Source: Candidatus Nitrosopumilus limneticus
GTDB taxonomy: Archaea > Thermoproteota > Nitrososphaeria > Nitrososphaerales > Nitrosopumilaceae
Length of the DNA: 64,000 bases
Reading direction: 5' to 3'
NCBI GenBank assembly: GCA_022117465.1
Contig: JAHCGZ010000003.1
Coordinates: forward strand, 62,001 to 126,000
The position numbers and the translations under genes are program-made. Within the stretch, counting starts at the first letter, position 1. Every line of letters begins with the position of its first letter. Shown piece by piece: positions 16,723 to 26,600 of the stretch. The notes beneath the pieces are model-generated. The model was not told the origin of the DNA. It saw nothing but the letters and a program-made list of their open reading frames with translations, and did not search any database.

Positions 16723-16944
16723 TTACTGCACAAAATACTGAATAATCATTGTAGCCACAAATGCAATGGAAGCAGAACCAGGAATAGTAAGCAGCCAGGT
16801 GAATACAATTCTTTTCCCAACTCCCCAACGTACTGCACGTTTTCTCCTAATTGCGCCAGCACCCATAATTGAGCTGGTAATAGCATGAGTTGTACTAGCA
16901 GGTATTCCAAGGAATGCAAATATTGCCAAAGCAGTTTTAGACAA
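16723..16944 (-). pseudogene. C-terminal remnant of a PiT-family phosphate transporter
   Basis: About 70 residues read LGIPASTTHAITSSIMGAGA then RAVRWGVGKRIVFTWLLTIPGSASIAF. This is the conserved C-terminal signature of inorganic phosphate transporters (PHO4/PiT; GxPxSTTH and WxVxxxIxxxWxxTxP). Upstream, about 20-25 more codons are open but hit a stop and carry no transporter sequence, so the 300-plus N-terminal residues are gone. The start reported here is only a TTG within the remnant. This is a decayed gene or a recombination leftover; a full copy may exist elsewhere. Confidence 0.8.
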
Positions 16945-17095
16945 ATGGGGTTCAATAGATAAATGATGATGGTAAATAATTTGTAATTGATCGCAATTTA
17001 GAAATTAAAAAATATGTAATTGAAATTAGAAAAAGATTCTAAGCTCTTTTGAGAATAGGCAATACGCTTAAGTTTAAAATTAATGTAAACAGTAT

Positions 17096-17245
17096 ATGGT
17101 AAAACTAACTGGTAAATCTAAAGCAAAACAAAAAAACAAAAACAACAAAACAATTCCAAAAAATTTAGAGAAAAAACAATATGATGAATCCTATGAAGAA
17201 TTAAAGAACTCTATAAAAAATGCCAATGAAAAAGGTTCTTGTTAA
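17096..17245 (+). CDS. Small basic protein (49 aa)
   Basis: ATG 17096 to TAA 17245. The product begins MVKLTGKSKAKQKNKNNKT, is very lysine/asparagine-rich for 25 residues, then becomes acidic-helical (YDESYEELKNSIKNANE) and ends GSC. A TTTAAAAT-like element lies 20-28 bp before the ATG. It could bind nucleic acid through its basic head. No family recognised; a chance frame cannot be excluded. Confidence 0.45.
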   Translation: MVKLTGKSKAKQKNKNNKTIPKNLEKKQYDESYEELKNSIKNANEKGSC

Positions 17246-17345
17246 AACGAGGTACTGTGCACTAAAATTGTATGTGACAACATAACGTCCATTTTATAAA
17301 ATTAGAATATAATTAAATAAATATAGTATTCAACTTGCCATATTA

Positions 17346-17456
17346 TTGAAGCATTTACTCATTATTTTAATAGCGGCGGTTGTCATGATTGGAATTAGTA
17401 TTATTGTAATACAAATTAGAAAACGAAATAACCAAAATTTTAGAAGAAAATTCTAA
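17346..17456 (+). CDS. Small single-span membrane protein (36 aa)
   Basis: TTG 17346 to TAA 17456. Residues 3-22 form a strongly hydrophobic helix (HLLIILIAAVVMIGISIIVI) followed by a basic tail QIRKRNNQNFRRKF, the classic positive-inside arrangement. Size and layout fit the tiny membrane proteins common in Nitrososphaerota. No homologue is recognised; the evidence is only composition and frame. Confidence 0.45.
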   Translation: MKHLLIILIAAVVMIGISIIVIQIRKRNNQNFRRKF

Positions 17457-17557
17457 AAAATTTATTGATCATGTTAATACAAAAAACAGTCGTTAATGTA
17501 TTTAAAAAATCGCTGAATTTTAATAAGTTTTTTAAAAGAAAAAATTTACAGTAATTT

Positions 17558-17776
17558 ATGATATCTGAAAAATGTGCTTATTGCGGAGATTTAACAGATT
17601 TGCCATTTCATTGTAATTATTGTAAAGATCCATTTTGTTCTGAACATAGACTACCAGAAGAACATAGATGCGTAAAATTACGACAAATTAGATCAGAAAA
17701 ATTTGGAGAGAGAAAAGTAATTCGTAATGGAGATAAAGGTAAAGGAAGTATCTTCAAACGATTTTTGCGAAAATAG
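17558..17776 (+). CDS. AN1-type zinc finger protein
   Basis: The 72-residue product has CAYCGDLTDLPFHCNYCKDPFC and SEHRLPEEHRC, matching the AN1 pattern C-x2-C, C-x2-C, C-x4-C, H-x5-H-x-C over residues 6-38. A basic tail follows (VIRNGDKGKGSIFKRF). AN1 fingers in eukaryotes serve stress and ubiquitin pathways; the archaeal role is unknown. It is convergent with the membrane protein gene at 17782, separated by 5 bp. Confidence 0.88.
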   Translation: MISEKCAYCGDLTDLPFHCNYCKDPFCSEHRLPEEHRCVKLRQIRSEKFGERKVIRNGDKGKGSIFKRFLRK

Positions 17777-17781
17777 ATAAA

Positions 17782-18066
17782 TCAGTAAGGACTTTTTTCA
17801 GGAGAAATCTTTGCCCTTCTTCCTTGATAAATTAATGCAATTGCTAATGCAAACATAACCATTGCAGTTAATGGAAAATTTTGTGGTGCAGGTAGAATAA
17901 ACCAATAGTAAATACCAAAAGCTATGGATACAACGGCTTGAGTCCAAAGTTTAATCCATTTTGGAATTTTAATTACTCTACAAATAATCTCAACAATAAA
18001 AATTCCAATTACTGGGTAAATTGTATAAAAAAGAAAATCAATAACATCTACTCCAGTATGAGACAT
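17782..18066 (-). CDS. Small membrane protein (three predicted spans)
   Basis: The 94-residue product has hydrophobic segments at about residues 8-27 (VIDFLFYTIYPVIGIFIVEI), 40-56 and 63-82, and a basic C-terminal tail (YQGRRAKISPEK). It begins about 30 bp after the GINS gene on the same strand and could be co-transcribed. Function unknown. Confidence 0.7.
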   Translation of the reverse strand: MSHTGVDVIDFLFYTIYPVIGIFIVEIICRVIKIPKWIKLWTQAVVSIAFGIYYWFILPAPQNFPLTAMVMFALAIALIYQGRRAKISPEKSPY

Positions 18067-18097
18067 AATCTGTATAGATAATAGGTATAATTTCTAC

Positions 18098-18655
18098 CTA
18101 ATCTTCCCATCTGACCTTTGTTGCAATATTTTTAACAATTAAGGCCTGTGCATTTTCATATGGAATTGTAGCTATATCTTCAGCATTAAATGGTCCATAT
18201 TTTTCAAGATCTGCACCTACAATTTGATCTACTTTACTAAGAAATCTAACAACTACCTTTTTGATTTTATGATTTTCAGTTAATGATTCAAGAAATTTTG
18301 ATTTCCCATTAATTGTTGCAGACAAAATCATTTCTGTTCTTTCATTTTGTTCTTCTTTAGAATCTAAGATGAATTTTTCTTCATCAAGAAGATGACTAAT
18401 ATCATAATCATTAGAATTAGAAATTTTCTCTAATCGTATATGTATGAGTAATGATGTTAATTCAGATGCCATTTCTATCATTGTATCGTTAATTTTATTT
18501 TCTACACCATCAAATTCTTGTTTTCTTAAGTTACCAATGAAATTAGATAGGTTAGGGTAAAAATTTGATTTAATTTCTAGTAAAGAATCATTTTCAGTTT
18601 CTCGTAAAACTATATTGTGTAATGAATTGATATCAATTTGATTAGATTCCGACAT
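18098..18655 (-). CDS. GINS complex subunit (Gins51/Gins15-like)
   Basis: The 185-residue product has a helical N-terminal A domain (about 10-125) and a C-terminal B domain with VVRFLSKVDQIVGADLEKYGPF and EDIATIPYENAQALI, the recognisable GINS B-domain signature. The A-then-B order is that of Gins51 (Sld5/Psf1 type). GINS binds MCM and polymerase in the archaeal replisome. It lies divergent from glnA, about 50 bp away. Remote similarity makes archaeal GINS easy to miss, but the GPF...E(D)IA..P..NA string is convincing. Confidence 0.82.
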   Translation of the reverse strand: MSESNQIDINSLHNIVLRETENDSLLEIKSNFYPNLSNFIGNLRKQEFDGVENKINDTMIEMASELTSLLIHIRLEKISNSNDYDISHLLDEEKFILDSKEEQNERTEMILSATINGKSKFLESLTENHKIKKVVVRFLSKVDQIVGADLEKYGPFNAEDIATIPYENAQALIVKNIATKVRWED

Positions 18656-18708
18656 TTCTACCTAATCCTTAAATGCTGGTTGTATTTGTGTTTGATTGAA
18701 GTATTAAA

Positions 18709-20169
18709 TTGCCATATAAAGTCAGCCAGGGAAAAGCAGTTCAAGTAACACATTCCCCTGACGAGGTATTTGCAAGAATTCAAAATGAAGGAATTCAATT
18801 TATCGATTTACAATTTACAGGTCTTACAGGTCATTTTCATCATACTACAATTTCTGCAAATACGTTTACACCAGAACAAATGAGAGATGGATTACCAAAA
18901 TTAGACGGTTCATCAATTGTAGGTTTTACCACAGTTGATGATTCAGATTTATTGTTAAAACCAGATCCAAATACATTTGCAATTATTCCATGGATGACTG
19001 AGAATAAAACAGCCAGACTTCTTTGTGATATTTATTGGGGTGAAGATAGAGGAAGATTATCTAGAGATCCTAGAGGCATTTCCCAAAAGGCTGAAGAATA
19101 TATCAAAACACAAGGATTTGATTTTAGTAATTGGGGTCCTGAAGTAGAATTTTTTGTTTTTGATAAAGTTCATTGGGATGTTTTAACACCGTATAAGGGA
19201 CAATCGTATTCAATTGAATCAAAAGAAGCACCATGGAGTACTGATGGAACTGGATATCCAATGGGATTACAAGAAGGATACTATCCTTCAACACCTTCAG
19301 ATACTCTGACACCGTATAGAAATGAATGTGTAAATATTCTTAGTAATAGTTTTGGAATTTTATGTGACAATCATCATCACGAAGTTGCAACTGCTGGACA
19401 ATGTGAAATTGATATTATGTATGATCAAATGACAAATGCTGCAGATGCTGCACAAACTTACAAATATGTAATTAAAAATGTGGCACAAAAATATGGAAAA
19501 GTAGCAACTTGTATGCCTAAACCAATTGCAATGGATGCGGGTTCAGGAATGCATGTTAATGTCAGTTTATGGAAAGGAAAGGAAAATGCATTTTATGATC
19601 CTGATGATGAAATTGAATTAAGTCAAATTGGTAGATATTTCTGTGGTGGAATAATTAATCATGCAAAAGCATTATCTGCAATTTGTAATCCTACTACAAA
19701 TTCATATCATAGATTAGTACCAGGATATGAAGCTCCTGCATACATTGCATGGAGTTCAGGAAATCGCTCTGCAATTGTTAGAGTACCTAAACATTTGAAA
19801 GGCAAACAATATTCTAGATTAAAAAGATTAGAATTCAGAGCACCTGATCCTTCATCAAATCCATATCTTGTATTTGCAGCAGTTACAGCAGCAGGTATGG
19901 ATGGAGTCAAAAAGAAAATGGATCCTGGTGAACAAGTGCGTGATGATATATTCAAAATGACAAAATCAGACAGAGCTAAACATGGAATTGGAGTTCTTCC
20001 TAAAAGTCTTGGAGAGGCATTAGATGAATTAGAAAGTGATAGAAAATTCTTAAATCCAATTTATACTAATGATGTGATTGATAAAATTATTGAATTAGAA
20101 AGAAGAGATCAAAGAGAAATTTCAATTAGACCACATCCACATGAATTTTATCTATACTTTGATGTTTAG
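18709..20169 (+). CDS. glnA: Glutamine synthetase type I
   Basis: The 486-residue product assimilates ammonia into glutamine. Motifs are LDGSSIVGF (substrate and metal domain), EVEFFVFD, NHHHEVATAGQCEID, GSGMHVNVSLW, NSYHRLVPGYEAP, NRSAIVRVP and LEFRAPDPSSNPY. No NLY(D/E)LP adenylylation motif is seen near residue 400; that region reads KHGIGVLPKSLGEAL, so control by adenylylation is unlikely. Start is TTG 18709, with a TTAAATG-like promoter element about 40 bp upstream. In an ammonia oxidiser this gene would be central to nitrogen assimilation, with urease at 39-44 kb as a source of ammonia. Confidence 0.96.
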   Translation: MPYKVSQGKAVQVTHSPDEVFARIQNEGIQFIDLQFTGLTGHFHHTTISANTFTPEQMRDGLPKLDGSSIVGFTTVDDSDLLLKPDPNTFAIIPWMTENKTARLLCDIYWGEDRGRLSRDPRGISQKAEEYIKTQGFDFSNWGPEVEFFVFDKVHWDVLTPYKGQSYSIESKEAPWSTDGTGYPMGLQEGYYPSTPSDTLTPYRNECVNILSNSFGILCDNHHHEVATAGQCEIDIMYDQMTNAADAAQTYKYVIKNVAQKYGKVATCMPKPIAMDAGSGMHVNVSLWKGKENAFYDPDDEIELSQIGRYFCGGIINHAKALSAICNPTTNSYHRLVPGYEAPAYIAWSSGNRSAIVRVPKHLKGKQYSRLKRLEFRAPDPSSNPYLVFAAVTAAGMDGVKKKMDPGEQVRDDIFKMTKSDRAKHGIGVLPKSLGEALDELESDRKFLNPIYTNDVIDKIIELERRDQREISIRPHPHEFYLYFDV

Positions 20170-20444
20170 ATAGCTCCAATTAGTCGATAAATAAAATATG
20201 TTGAAATTCCAATTAAAGTAAATCCAACTCCAAAAAATATCTCCTTTCTTTTTTGAGATGTAGTAGATCTGTATAATAAAACACCACCTGCTAGACCTAA
20301 AAATAATACCAAAATTCCAGAAATTACAGAATCAAAACTAGTATTAGTAATCAATGGATGAAAAAATCCAGAAAGAAGTGCAAAAAAGATAATTAAATAA
20401 CCATATTTGAAACTTGAAAGTGCTTTAGATGAAATATTACTCAT
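20166..20444 (-). CDS. Small membrane protein (three predicted spans)
   Basis: The 92-residue product has hydrophobic segments at about 14-31 (YLIIFFALLSGFFHPL), 38-58 (VISGILVLFLGLAGGVLLY) and 71-90 (FGVGFTLIGISTYFIYRLI), with a basic loop TSQKRKE between the second and third. It is convergent with glnA, overlapping its stop by 4 bp. No family recognised. Confidence 0.7.
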   Translation of the reverse strand: MSNISSKALSSFKYGYLIIFFALLSGFFHPLITNTSFDSVISGILVLFLGLAGGVLLYRSTTSQKRKEIFFGVGFTLIGISTYFIYRLIGAI

Positions 20445-20505
20445 TATGATTCGGTGTTATATTTATCAAATAAACTTTTGATAGGAAAAACTTTTTGAAA
20501 TAATC

Positions 20506-22206
20506 TTACATCATTCCGCCCATATCAGGCATTCCACCCATTCCACCCATTCCAGGTGGCATTCCACCCATTCCAGGTGGCATTCCTCCTTCTCCACCGC
20601 CTCCACCACCACGAGAACCTTGGGTAGCGATTACATCGTCTATTCTAAGAAGCATACATGCTGCTTCAGATGATGCTGAAACAATTTGAAGTTTAACTGC
20701 AAGTGGTTCAATAATATCACTTGATTTCATATTTGCAATTTTTCCTTTCATCACATCTATTCCAGTCCATTTTTCACCTTTTTGTTGTTTAGCTCGAAGA
20801 ATTGTAAGAGTGTCAATTGGATCCATACCAGCATTTTCTGCAAGTATTAATGGTATTGATTCTAAAGCATCTGCAAATTTCTCTGCAGCTAATTGTTCTC
20901 TACCGTCTAATGTTTTTGCCCAACTTCGAAGTTTTGTTGAAGCATATGTTTCAGGAGCACCTCCTCCTGCAACAATTTGTGGTTTTTCAATTACATCTTT
21001 TACTACCATTAATGAGTCATGAATAGAGCGTTCAACTTCATCGACTACTCTTTGTGAACCTCCGCGTAAAAGTAAAGTTACTGATTTAGGATGTTTACAG
21101 CCTTCAATGAATACCCATTTGTCTTCTTCAATTTTTCTTTCTTCAACAATTTGTGCACTTCCTAAATCTTTTTCAAATAAATCATCAAGATTTGTAACAA
21201 TTCTAGCACCTGTTGCTTTTGCAAGTTTAGTAAGATCACTTTCTTTAATTCTTCTAACTGCGATGATTCCTGCTTTAGCTAAATAGTGTTGTGCCATGTC
21301 ATCAAGTCCTTTTTGACATAATACTACATTTGCACCAGAACCAATAACTTTGTCAACCATGTTCTTTAGCATTCTATTTTCTTCATCTAAAAATGATTTT
21401 AGTTGTTGAGGATTTGAAATGTTAATTTTTGCATCAGTTTCAGTTTTACTAATTTCTAATGCAGTGTTAATTAATGCAATTTTTGCATCAGTAATTGTTC
21501 TAGGCATACCTCCATGAACAATTTCTTTGTCAAGAACAATGCCCTGAATAATAGTAGAATCTTTAATGGAACCTCCAGCTTTCTTTTCTACTTTAATGTC
21601 ATCAATATCAACAATATATTTCTCGCCTTCTTTTTCAGAAATAGCAGTTACAGCTTTAACAACTATTTCTGCAAGTAAATCAGAATCTTTTCTTACTAGT
21701 TTAGTCTGCATTGAAGTTTTTGCAATTTTTGTTAGCATGATTTTATCAACTGGAGAAACTGTATCTGCAATTTCTTCAAGGAATTCTTTAGTTTTTCTTG
21801 CTGCTTTTTTATATCCATCAACAATTATTGTTGGGTGTACATCTTGATCAATTAAAAATTCGGCATGTTCAAGTAATGCACCAGCTAAAATAACAGCTGA
21901 AGTTGTTCCATCACCTACTTCATTGTCAGTAGTTTTAGCAATTTCAACTAGCATTTTTGCTGCTGGGTGTTGTACATCAATTTCTTTTAAAATTGTAGCA
22001 CCATCATTTGTAATTGTAACGTCACCTAATGAGTCAACGAGCATTTTATCCATTCCTCGTGGACCTAAACTGGTATGAACAATCTCAGCAATAATTTTGG
22101 CAGCTGCAATATTGTTTTTTGTAGCCTCTCTACCTTTTCTTTCTGTACCGCCTTCTTTAAGCAATACAACAGGCATTGTTCCTTTTGAAGTTGCTTGCAT
22201 ACCCAT
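20506..22206 (-). CDS. thsA: Thermosome subunit (group II chaperonin)
   Basis: The product (566 residues from ATG 22206) is an ATP-driven folding chamber subunit. Diagnostic segments are the first nucleotide-binding region [25 protein letters not shown], split as [12 protein letters not shown] and [11 protein letters not shown], then [16 protein letters not shown] and the C-terminal [16 protein letters not shown]. The tail is a Gly/Met-rich repeat ([10 protein letters not shown]), typical of thermosomes. An extension to TTG 22224 is possible, but a TATAAAAA box about 28 bp before ATG 22206 supports the shorter form. Only one thermosome gene is in this window. Confidence 0.96.
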   Translation of the reverse strand: MGMQATSKGTMPVVLLKEGGTERKGREATKNNIAAAKIIAEIVHTSLGPRGMDKMLVDSLGDVTITNDGATILKEIDVQHPAAKMLVEIAKTTDNEVGDGTTSAVILAGALLEHAEFLIDQDVHPTIIVDGYKKAARKTKEFLEEIADTVSPVDKIMLTKIAKTSMQTKLVRKDSDLLAEIVVKAVTAISEKEGEKYIVDIDDIKVEKKAGGSIKDSTIIQGIVLDKEIVHGGMPRTITDAKIALINTALEISKTETDAKINISNPQQLKSFLDEENRMLKNMVDKVIGSGANVVLCQKGLDDMAQHYLAKAGIIAVRRIKESDLTKLAKATGARIVTNLDDLFEKDLGSAQIVEERKIEEDKWVFIEGCKHPKSVTLLLRGGSQRVVDEVERSIHDSLMVVKDVIEKPQIVAGGGAPETYASTKLRSWAKTLDGREQLAAEKFADALESIPLILAENAGMDPIDTLTILRAKQQKGEKWTGIDVMKGKIANMKSSDIIEPLAVKLQIVSASSEAACMLLRIDDVIATQGSRGGGGGGEGGMPPGMGGMPPGMGGMGGMPDMGGMM

Positions 22207-22227
22207 AGTAATCAAACCCCCCAATTC

Positions 22228-22240
22228 CCTTTTTATACCT
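22228..22240 (-). promoter_or_regulatory. TATA box of the thermosome gene
   Basis: On the minus strand the sequence AGGTATAAAAAGGG centres near 22234, about 28 bp upstream of ATG 22206. This is the standard archaeal distance between TATA box and transcription start, implying a nearly leaderless mRNA. A run of six G follows between the box and the start codon. Confidence 0.65.
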
Positions 22241-22307
22241 TCCAGATCAGAATTTTAAAAATAATTGATATCGGTGTTTTTAAATTGGGAAAAAAAAATT
22301 ACAAAAC

Positions 22308-23630
22308 ATGGTCAAATCCCAAAATAAGGAATCTTACAATAAAATATTTACAAACTTAAAAGAGCATCATAAATGGTTTGAAAATTCTATACCACTAATT
22401 GCCAGTGAAAACATTACAAGCCCAGCAGTTAGAGAAGCAATTATTTCTGATTTTGGTAATAGGTATGCTGAAGGCTGGCCTGGAGAAAGAGTCTATGCAG
22501 GATGTATCTACATTGATGAAGTAGAATTTGAGTGTATGAAATTAGCTAAAAAATTATACAAAGTAAAATTTGCTGATGTAAGACCAATTTCTGGGGTGGT
22601 GGCAAATTTAGTAGTATACTCTGCTTATTCAAATCCAGGTGATGTAATGATAGCACCATCTATTCCCGCAGGTGGTCATATTTCACACGGTAAGAAAGAA
22701 CATTCTGGAACAGCTGGATTAGTTCATGGATTAGAAATTGAATTTTATCCATTTAATGCCGAAGAAATGACAATTGATGTTGATAAAACTAAAGATAAAG
22801 TAAAAGAATTAGAAAAAATCAACCGCCTCCCAAAAATGGCAATGTTTGGAGGTTCATTGTTTTTATTTCCACACCCATTAAAGGAATTATCAGATTTTCT
22901 TAAAACATATAATATTCATATTAATTATGATGCAGCTCATGTTGCAGGATTAATTGCAGGTGGTAAATTCCAAGACCCAATGCGAGAAGGTGCAGATACA
23001 ATGACAATGAGTACTCATAAAACATTGTTTGGTCCCCAAGGAGGATTGGTATTGGGTTCTGAAGAACATGAAGAGCCAATTAAAAAAGCAACATTTCCTG
23101 GATTGACTAGTAGTCACCATATTAACAATATGGCAGGAAAAGCTGTAGCATTTGCAGAAGCATTGGAATTTGGAAAAGAATACGCTTCTCAAATAATTAA
23201 AAATGCTAAATCTTTTGCAGAATCACTAAACGATATGGGATTTAAAGTACTAGGAGAAAGTAGAGGATTCACGCAATCACATCAAGTTGCAGTTAATGTT
23301 TTGGATTATTCTGATGGAGGTAAAGTTGAAGCTGAATTAGAAAAAGCCAACATAATTGTAAACAGACAACTTATTCCTGGAGATATTAAAGCTGGAAGAA
23401 ATTATTTCCATCCAGGTGGTATTAGATTAGGTGTATCTGAAATTACAAGATTAGGAATGAAAGAAAATGAGATGAATGAAATTGCCTCATTTATCAAACA
23501 AATTATTATTGAGAAAAAGGATCCAAAGAAAGTTCTTCCAAAAGTAAAATCTTGGAGAAAAGATTATCAAAAAGTCAAATATTGTTTCGACAATAAACTT
23601 GGTGCCTACGAATACGTCAAATTAAGATAA
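22308..23630 (+). CDS. glyA: Serine hydroxymethyltransferase
   Basis: The 440-residue PLP enzyme interconverts serine and glycine with a one-carbon carrier. Motifs are LIASENITSPAVRE (residues 30-43), NRYAEGWPGERVYAGC and STHKTLFGPQGG with PLP Lys238. The family is widespread; archaeal enzymes can use a modified pterin, not determinable here. ATG 22308 has a TTTTTAAATT element about 27 bp upstream. It is divergent from the thermosome gene and convergent with polC (2-bp gap). Confidence 0.95.
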   Translation: MVKSQNKESYNKIFTNLKEHHKWFENSIPLIASENITSPAVREAIISDFGNRYAEGWPGERVYAGCIYIDEVEFECMKLAKKLYKVKFADVRPISGVVANLVVYSAYSNPGDVMIAPSIPAGGHISHGKKEHSGTAGLVHGLEIEFYPFNAEEMTIDVDKTKDKVKELEKINRLPKMAMFGGSLFLFPHPLKELSDFLKTYNIHINYDAAHVAGLIAGGKFQDPMREGADTMTMSTHKTLFGPQGGLVLGSEEHEEPIKKATFPGLTSSHHINNMAGKAVAFAEALEFGKEYASQIIKNAKSFAESLNDMGFKVLGESRGFTQSHQVAVNVLDYSDGGKVEAELEKANIIVNRQLIPGDIKAGRNYFHPGGIRLGVSEITRLGMKENEMNEIASFIKQIIIEKKDPKKVLPKVKSWRKDYQKVKYCFDNKLGAYEYVKLR

Positions 23631-23632
23631 TT

Positions 23633-26600
23633 TCATGCATAGTCTGTAAGTAGTGATTGATCCCCTTGACTTTTACCAAAAACTAATTCAATTTCATCAG
23701 ATAAAGCATAAATTCGTCCGCGCTGATATTCACCAACATTATATTTGTCAACGAGTCTTTTTGCAAGTTTTAGATATTTTTCAACTGAACCTCTAGTAAT
23801 CGTAGCAATTAATTTGTGGCCACAAACACATGTTTGAATCAGAGGTATTCGACGATATGATTTTCCACATGCAGTACATCTAAAACTTTGTTTTGCATAT
23901 GCTCTAAGATTTCCCATTATATCGGGAATAAGATGTGTTGAAATTACATTTGAAACCAGTTCAGATGGATTCACTACATCAATTAATTCAGCATTTCTAA
24001 CTTGCATATCAAATTTATCAAGCATAGAACCTAATGTTGAATATGCACTTCGAGATTTGGAAGTTGTTAATGATGAAGTTAAATGAGTAAAATGATAATC
24101 ATAAAATTGTCTTTTAGTGTCCAATCTTGATTTAATAATTTCAACTGAAGTAACATCTGAGGCTTTACTTTGTTGAATTGTAGATTCAAAAAATTCTAGA
24201 GGAAGTATTTTTGTTACTTCAAGATTATGTGCCTGAGGTTGAGATTCGTGTGGTAAAACAAGAGGTTGAATTAGTAATGGAGCGTCCATTAATCCTCCTA
24301 TTTTATCAGAAAGAAATTGTCGTGAGAAATTAAGTAAGCTGTCCATGAGTAGCATTATTGAATCAGCATCTCCATCAGCATCACGTCGTTTTGCTGAATG
24401 CCAATTTGGCGTACCAAAACAAACATGTGTTTCAGTGTATCCAATAATTCTGCCTACAATTCCAACAGAAGTATGAGGTGCTAAACCAATTATCAGATGA
24501 CCAATTAATTCTTCTATATTATTTACATTGTAAAATGATGATTTACCATAAAATTTTACTAATAATGTATCAATGTATTTGCAAGTAGAAACTAAATATT
24601 TTCCACTTTCATTTGGAATTATAACATCTTGTATTCTAAGCTCAATAGTTTGATCAATATTTTCAATTGGTTTTCCATCGATATCATGTGAATAACCTAA
24701 TTCCTTTAATTTTTCAATTGAAGTACCTATCCATGACGGTTTGAATTGAGTTAAAGGAGAATTTGTTGCATCAAATCGAATAGTTCCATCTTTGAATGTA
24801 GTTAAACCATAATTTTGGCGCACAAGTCCCTTTTCAAGAGGCTCTGCAATTTTATCTTCACTGATTAATTCTTTGACACCTTTGAAAGGTTCTTTTGCGC
24901 GAAGACCCATTTTTTCTTGAGCTAATAGTAGTCGTGATTTTAATGGGAATTCTTTATGAGAATGTGCTGGAGCTTTTCGTTTACATTTTTCACAAAATTG
25001 TTCTGTTAATACATCCCTACAATTATTACATCTGAAAAAAATTGTTGTTTTTTCACCACATTTAGAACATTTAATCCCAATAGATGGTTCATTACATTTT
25101 AAGCAGTGTCTGTTGTAAATATTTGTAAAAAAGTGCTCATTTTGGGATGCTTTGAGAAGATCTCTTGTTGGACCACCTTTGTCAGAAGTTGGAAATAATA
25201 CATGCGTAGGAGGCTTCATTTGTCGAGGAGCTGCTTTTTCAGGTCTTCCAATTCTAACTCCAATTGAAGTAGAAAATTTATTATTAATTTTAATTTTTGA
25301 TGAATTTGTTAAAATTTGAGGAACGGATAAACCGTTGATAATTGGTTTTGTTACAAATAATAAATTGAAGAAAACTTTTGCTTCATCATTTTCTAAAACA
25401 ATAATTTGATCTTCAACTTTATGTGGCGTCCCTAATTTCTCTAGAATTTTTTTAATTTCAATTGAATATTCAATTTTATTTTCATTAAAATTTCTTGGTT
25501 GTAAAAGTTGAAGTAGTTCTTCTATTGAAATTTTATCCCAATAATATAGATAATGAGGATGTAATGAAAAGTGAAAATCAATTGAAATTTTTAATGCTTC
25601 TTCAATAGAGGGTAATTTTGTTAAGAATTGCTCTAGATATTTATTTTTAGGCTCAGAATTTGAAATAATTTGTTTTAGTTGTTCTATCCAAATTTCTTCA
25701 ACATATCCTGAAGGAATTAGTTGAGCATTGTTTTCAAGAAAATCTCCAAATGTAATTAGTATATCCCCAAGATGCAGAATTTTTTCAATTTTATTTTTAA
25801 TTTTTATCCCATGTTCAACATCTTTAATTTTTACAACATCTCCATTTTGAAGGCGCACTATTGGGGTTTCAATAGAATCAACAAATGCTACAGTTGCTCC
25901 TTTTCCTGGAATATCAATTTTGACTTGTGTGCCAACTGCTATAGTATGATCTAAAATTTCAGCAACAACTGGATGAAATCCTACTGCCGCAAAACCAGTA
26001 TTACATGCTCTTCCATATCTAAGACGAAACCCACCCAATTTGTTAGGCATAGATAATACAGATCTACCTGTAATTACCTCACGCATTCTTTTTGCTGCTG
26101 CATCTTCCTCATTATCACCTGTTTGAACTGCACCTTTAAGATCATTAAGCCACTCCCAGCCATCTAATTTGTACATGTCAATTCTTTGTAGTAATTTTTT
26201 TGATCTTCCAATTAATCCGTCATTTAGTACACGTAAAGCTCCTCCTCTAACTCTATCAGTTTTGATTCGAGTCATTCCTTTATGATTTACAACTTCATAT
26301 GGATCAGTATCAACACCAGCTAATTCAACTGGAAGATTTGAAATTACATGTTCAATATCTTCATCCAAAATATGAAATTGAAAGCTACTAGCTTCTCTTT
26401 CATAAATTCGTAATTCTTCAATAAATCTACCTGTCTCATCATCAAAAGAGTTAGCCTGAAATTTAGATAATCCTGTTATTTTTCTAACATGATCTGCAAT
26501 TAACAAAGTAACTGCAGATTCTGTACCGCCTGCTGAACGCATAGGTCCTGCAATTGAAACTGATAGATAATCAGTTCCATCCTTGTTTTTCTTTATTTTG

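Larger units (their letters stand above)
16945..17557. other. Spacer containing two micro-genes
   Basis: Apart from two short plus-strand frames (17096-17245 and 17346-17456), this stretch shows no recognisable gene. It is AT-rich. The left end holds the upstream edge of the phosphate transporter remnant. The unusual density of tiny frames beside a broken gene suggests a recombination or decay site. Confidence 0.4.

Noticed and set aside
16545-16745. 66-codon plus-strand frame between the SDR gene and the phosphate-transporter remnant
   Set aside because: It is basic and low in complexity, has no recognisable motif, overlaps the remnant, and lacks a convincing promoter; it may be chance.
16746-16955. 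69-codon minus-strand frame over the phosphate-transporter remnant
   Set aside because: The true similarity is in the neighbouring frame (STTHAITSSIM); this one is a shifted reading.
20515-20600. Repeat-like sequence at the end of the thermosome gene
   Set aside because: It codes for the normal Gly/Met-rich tail of thermosome subunits and is not a mobile or regulatory repeat.
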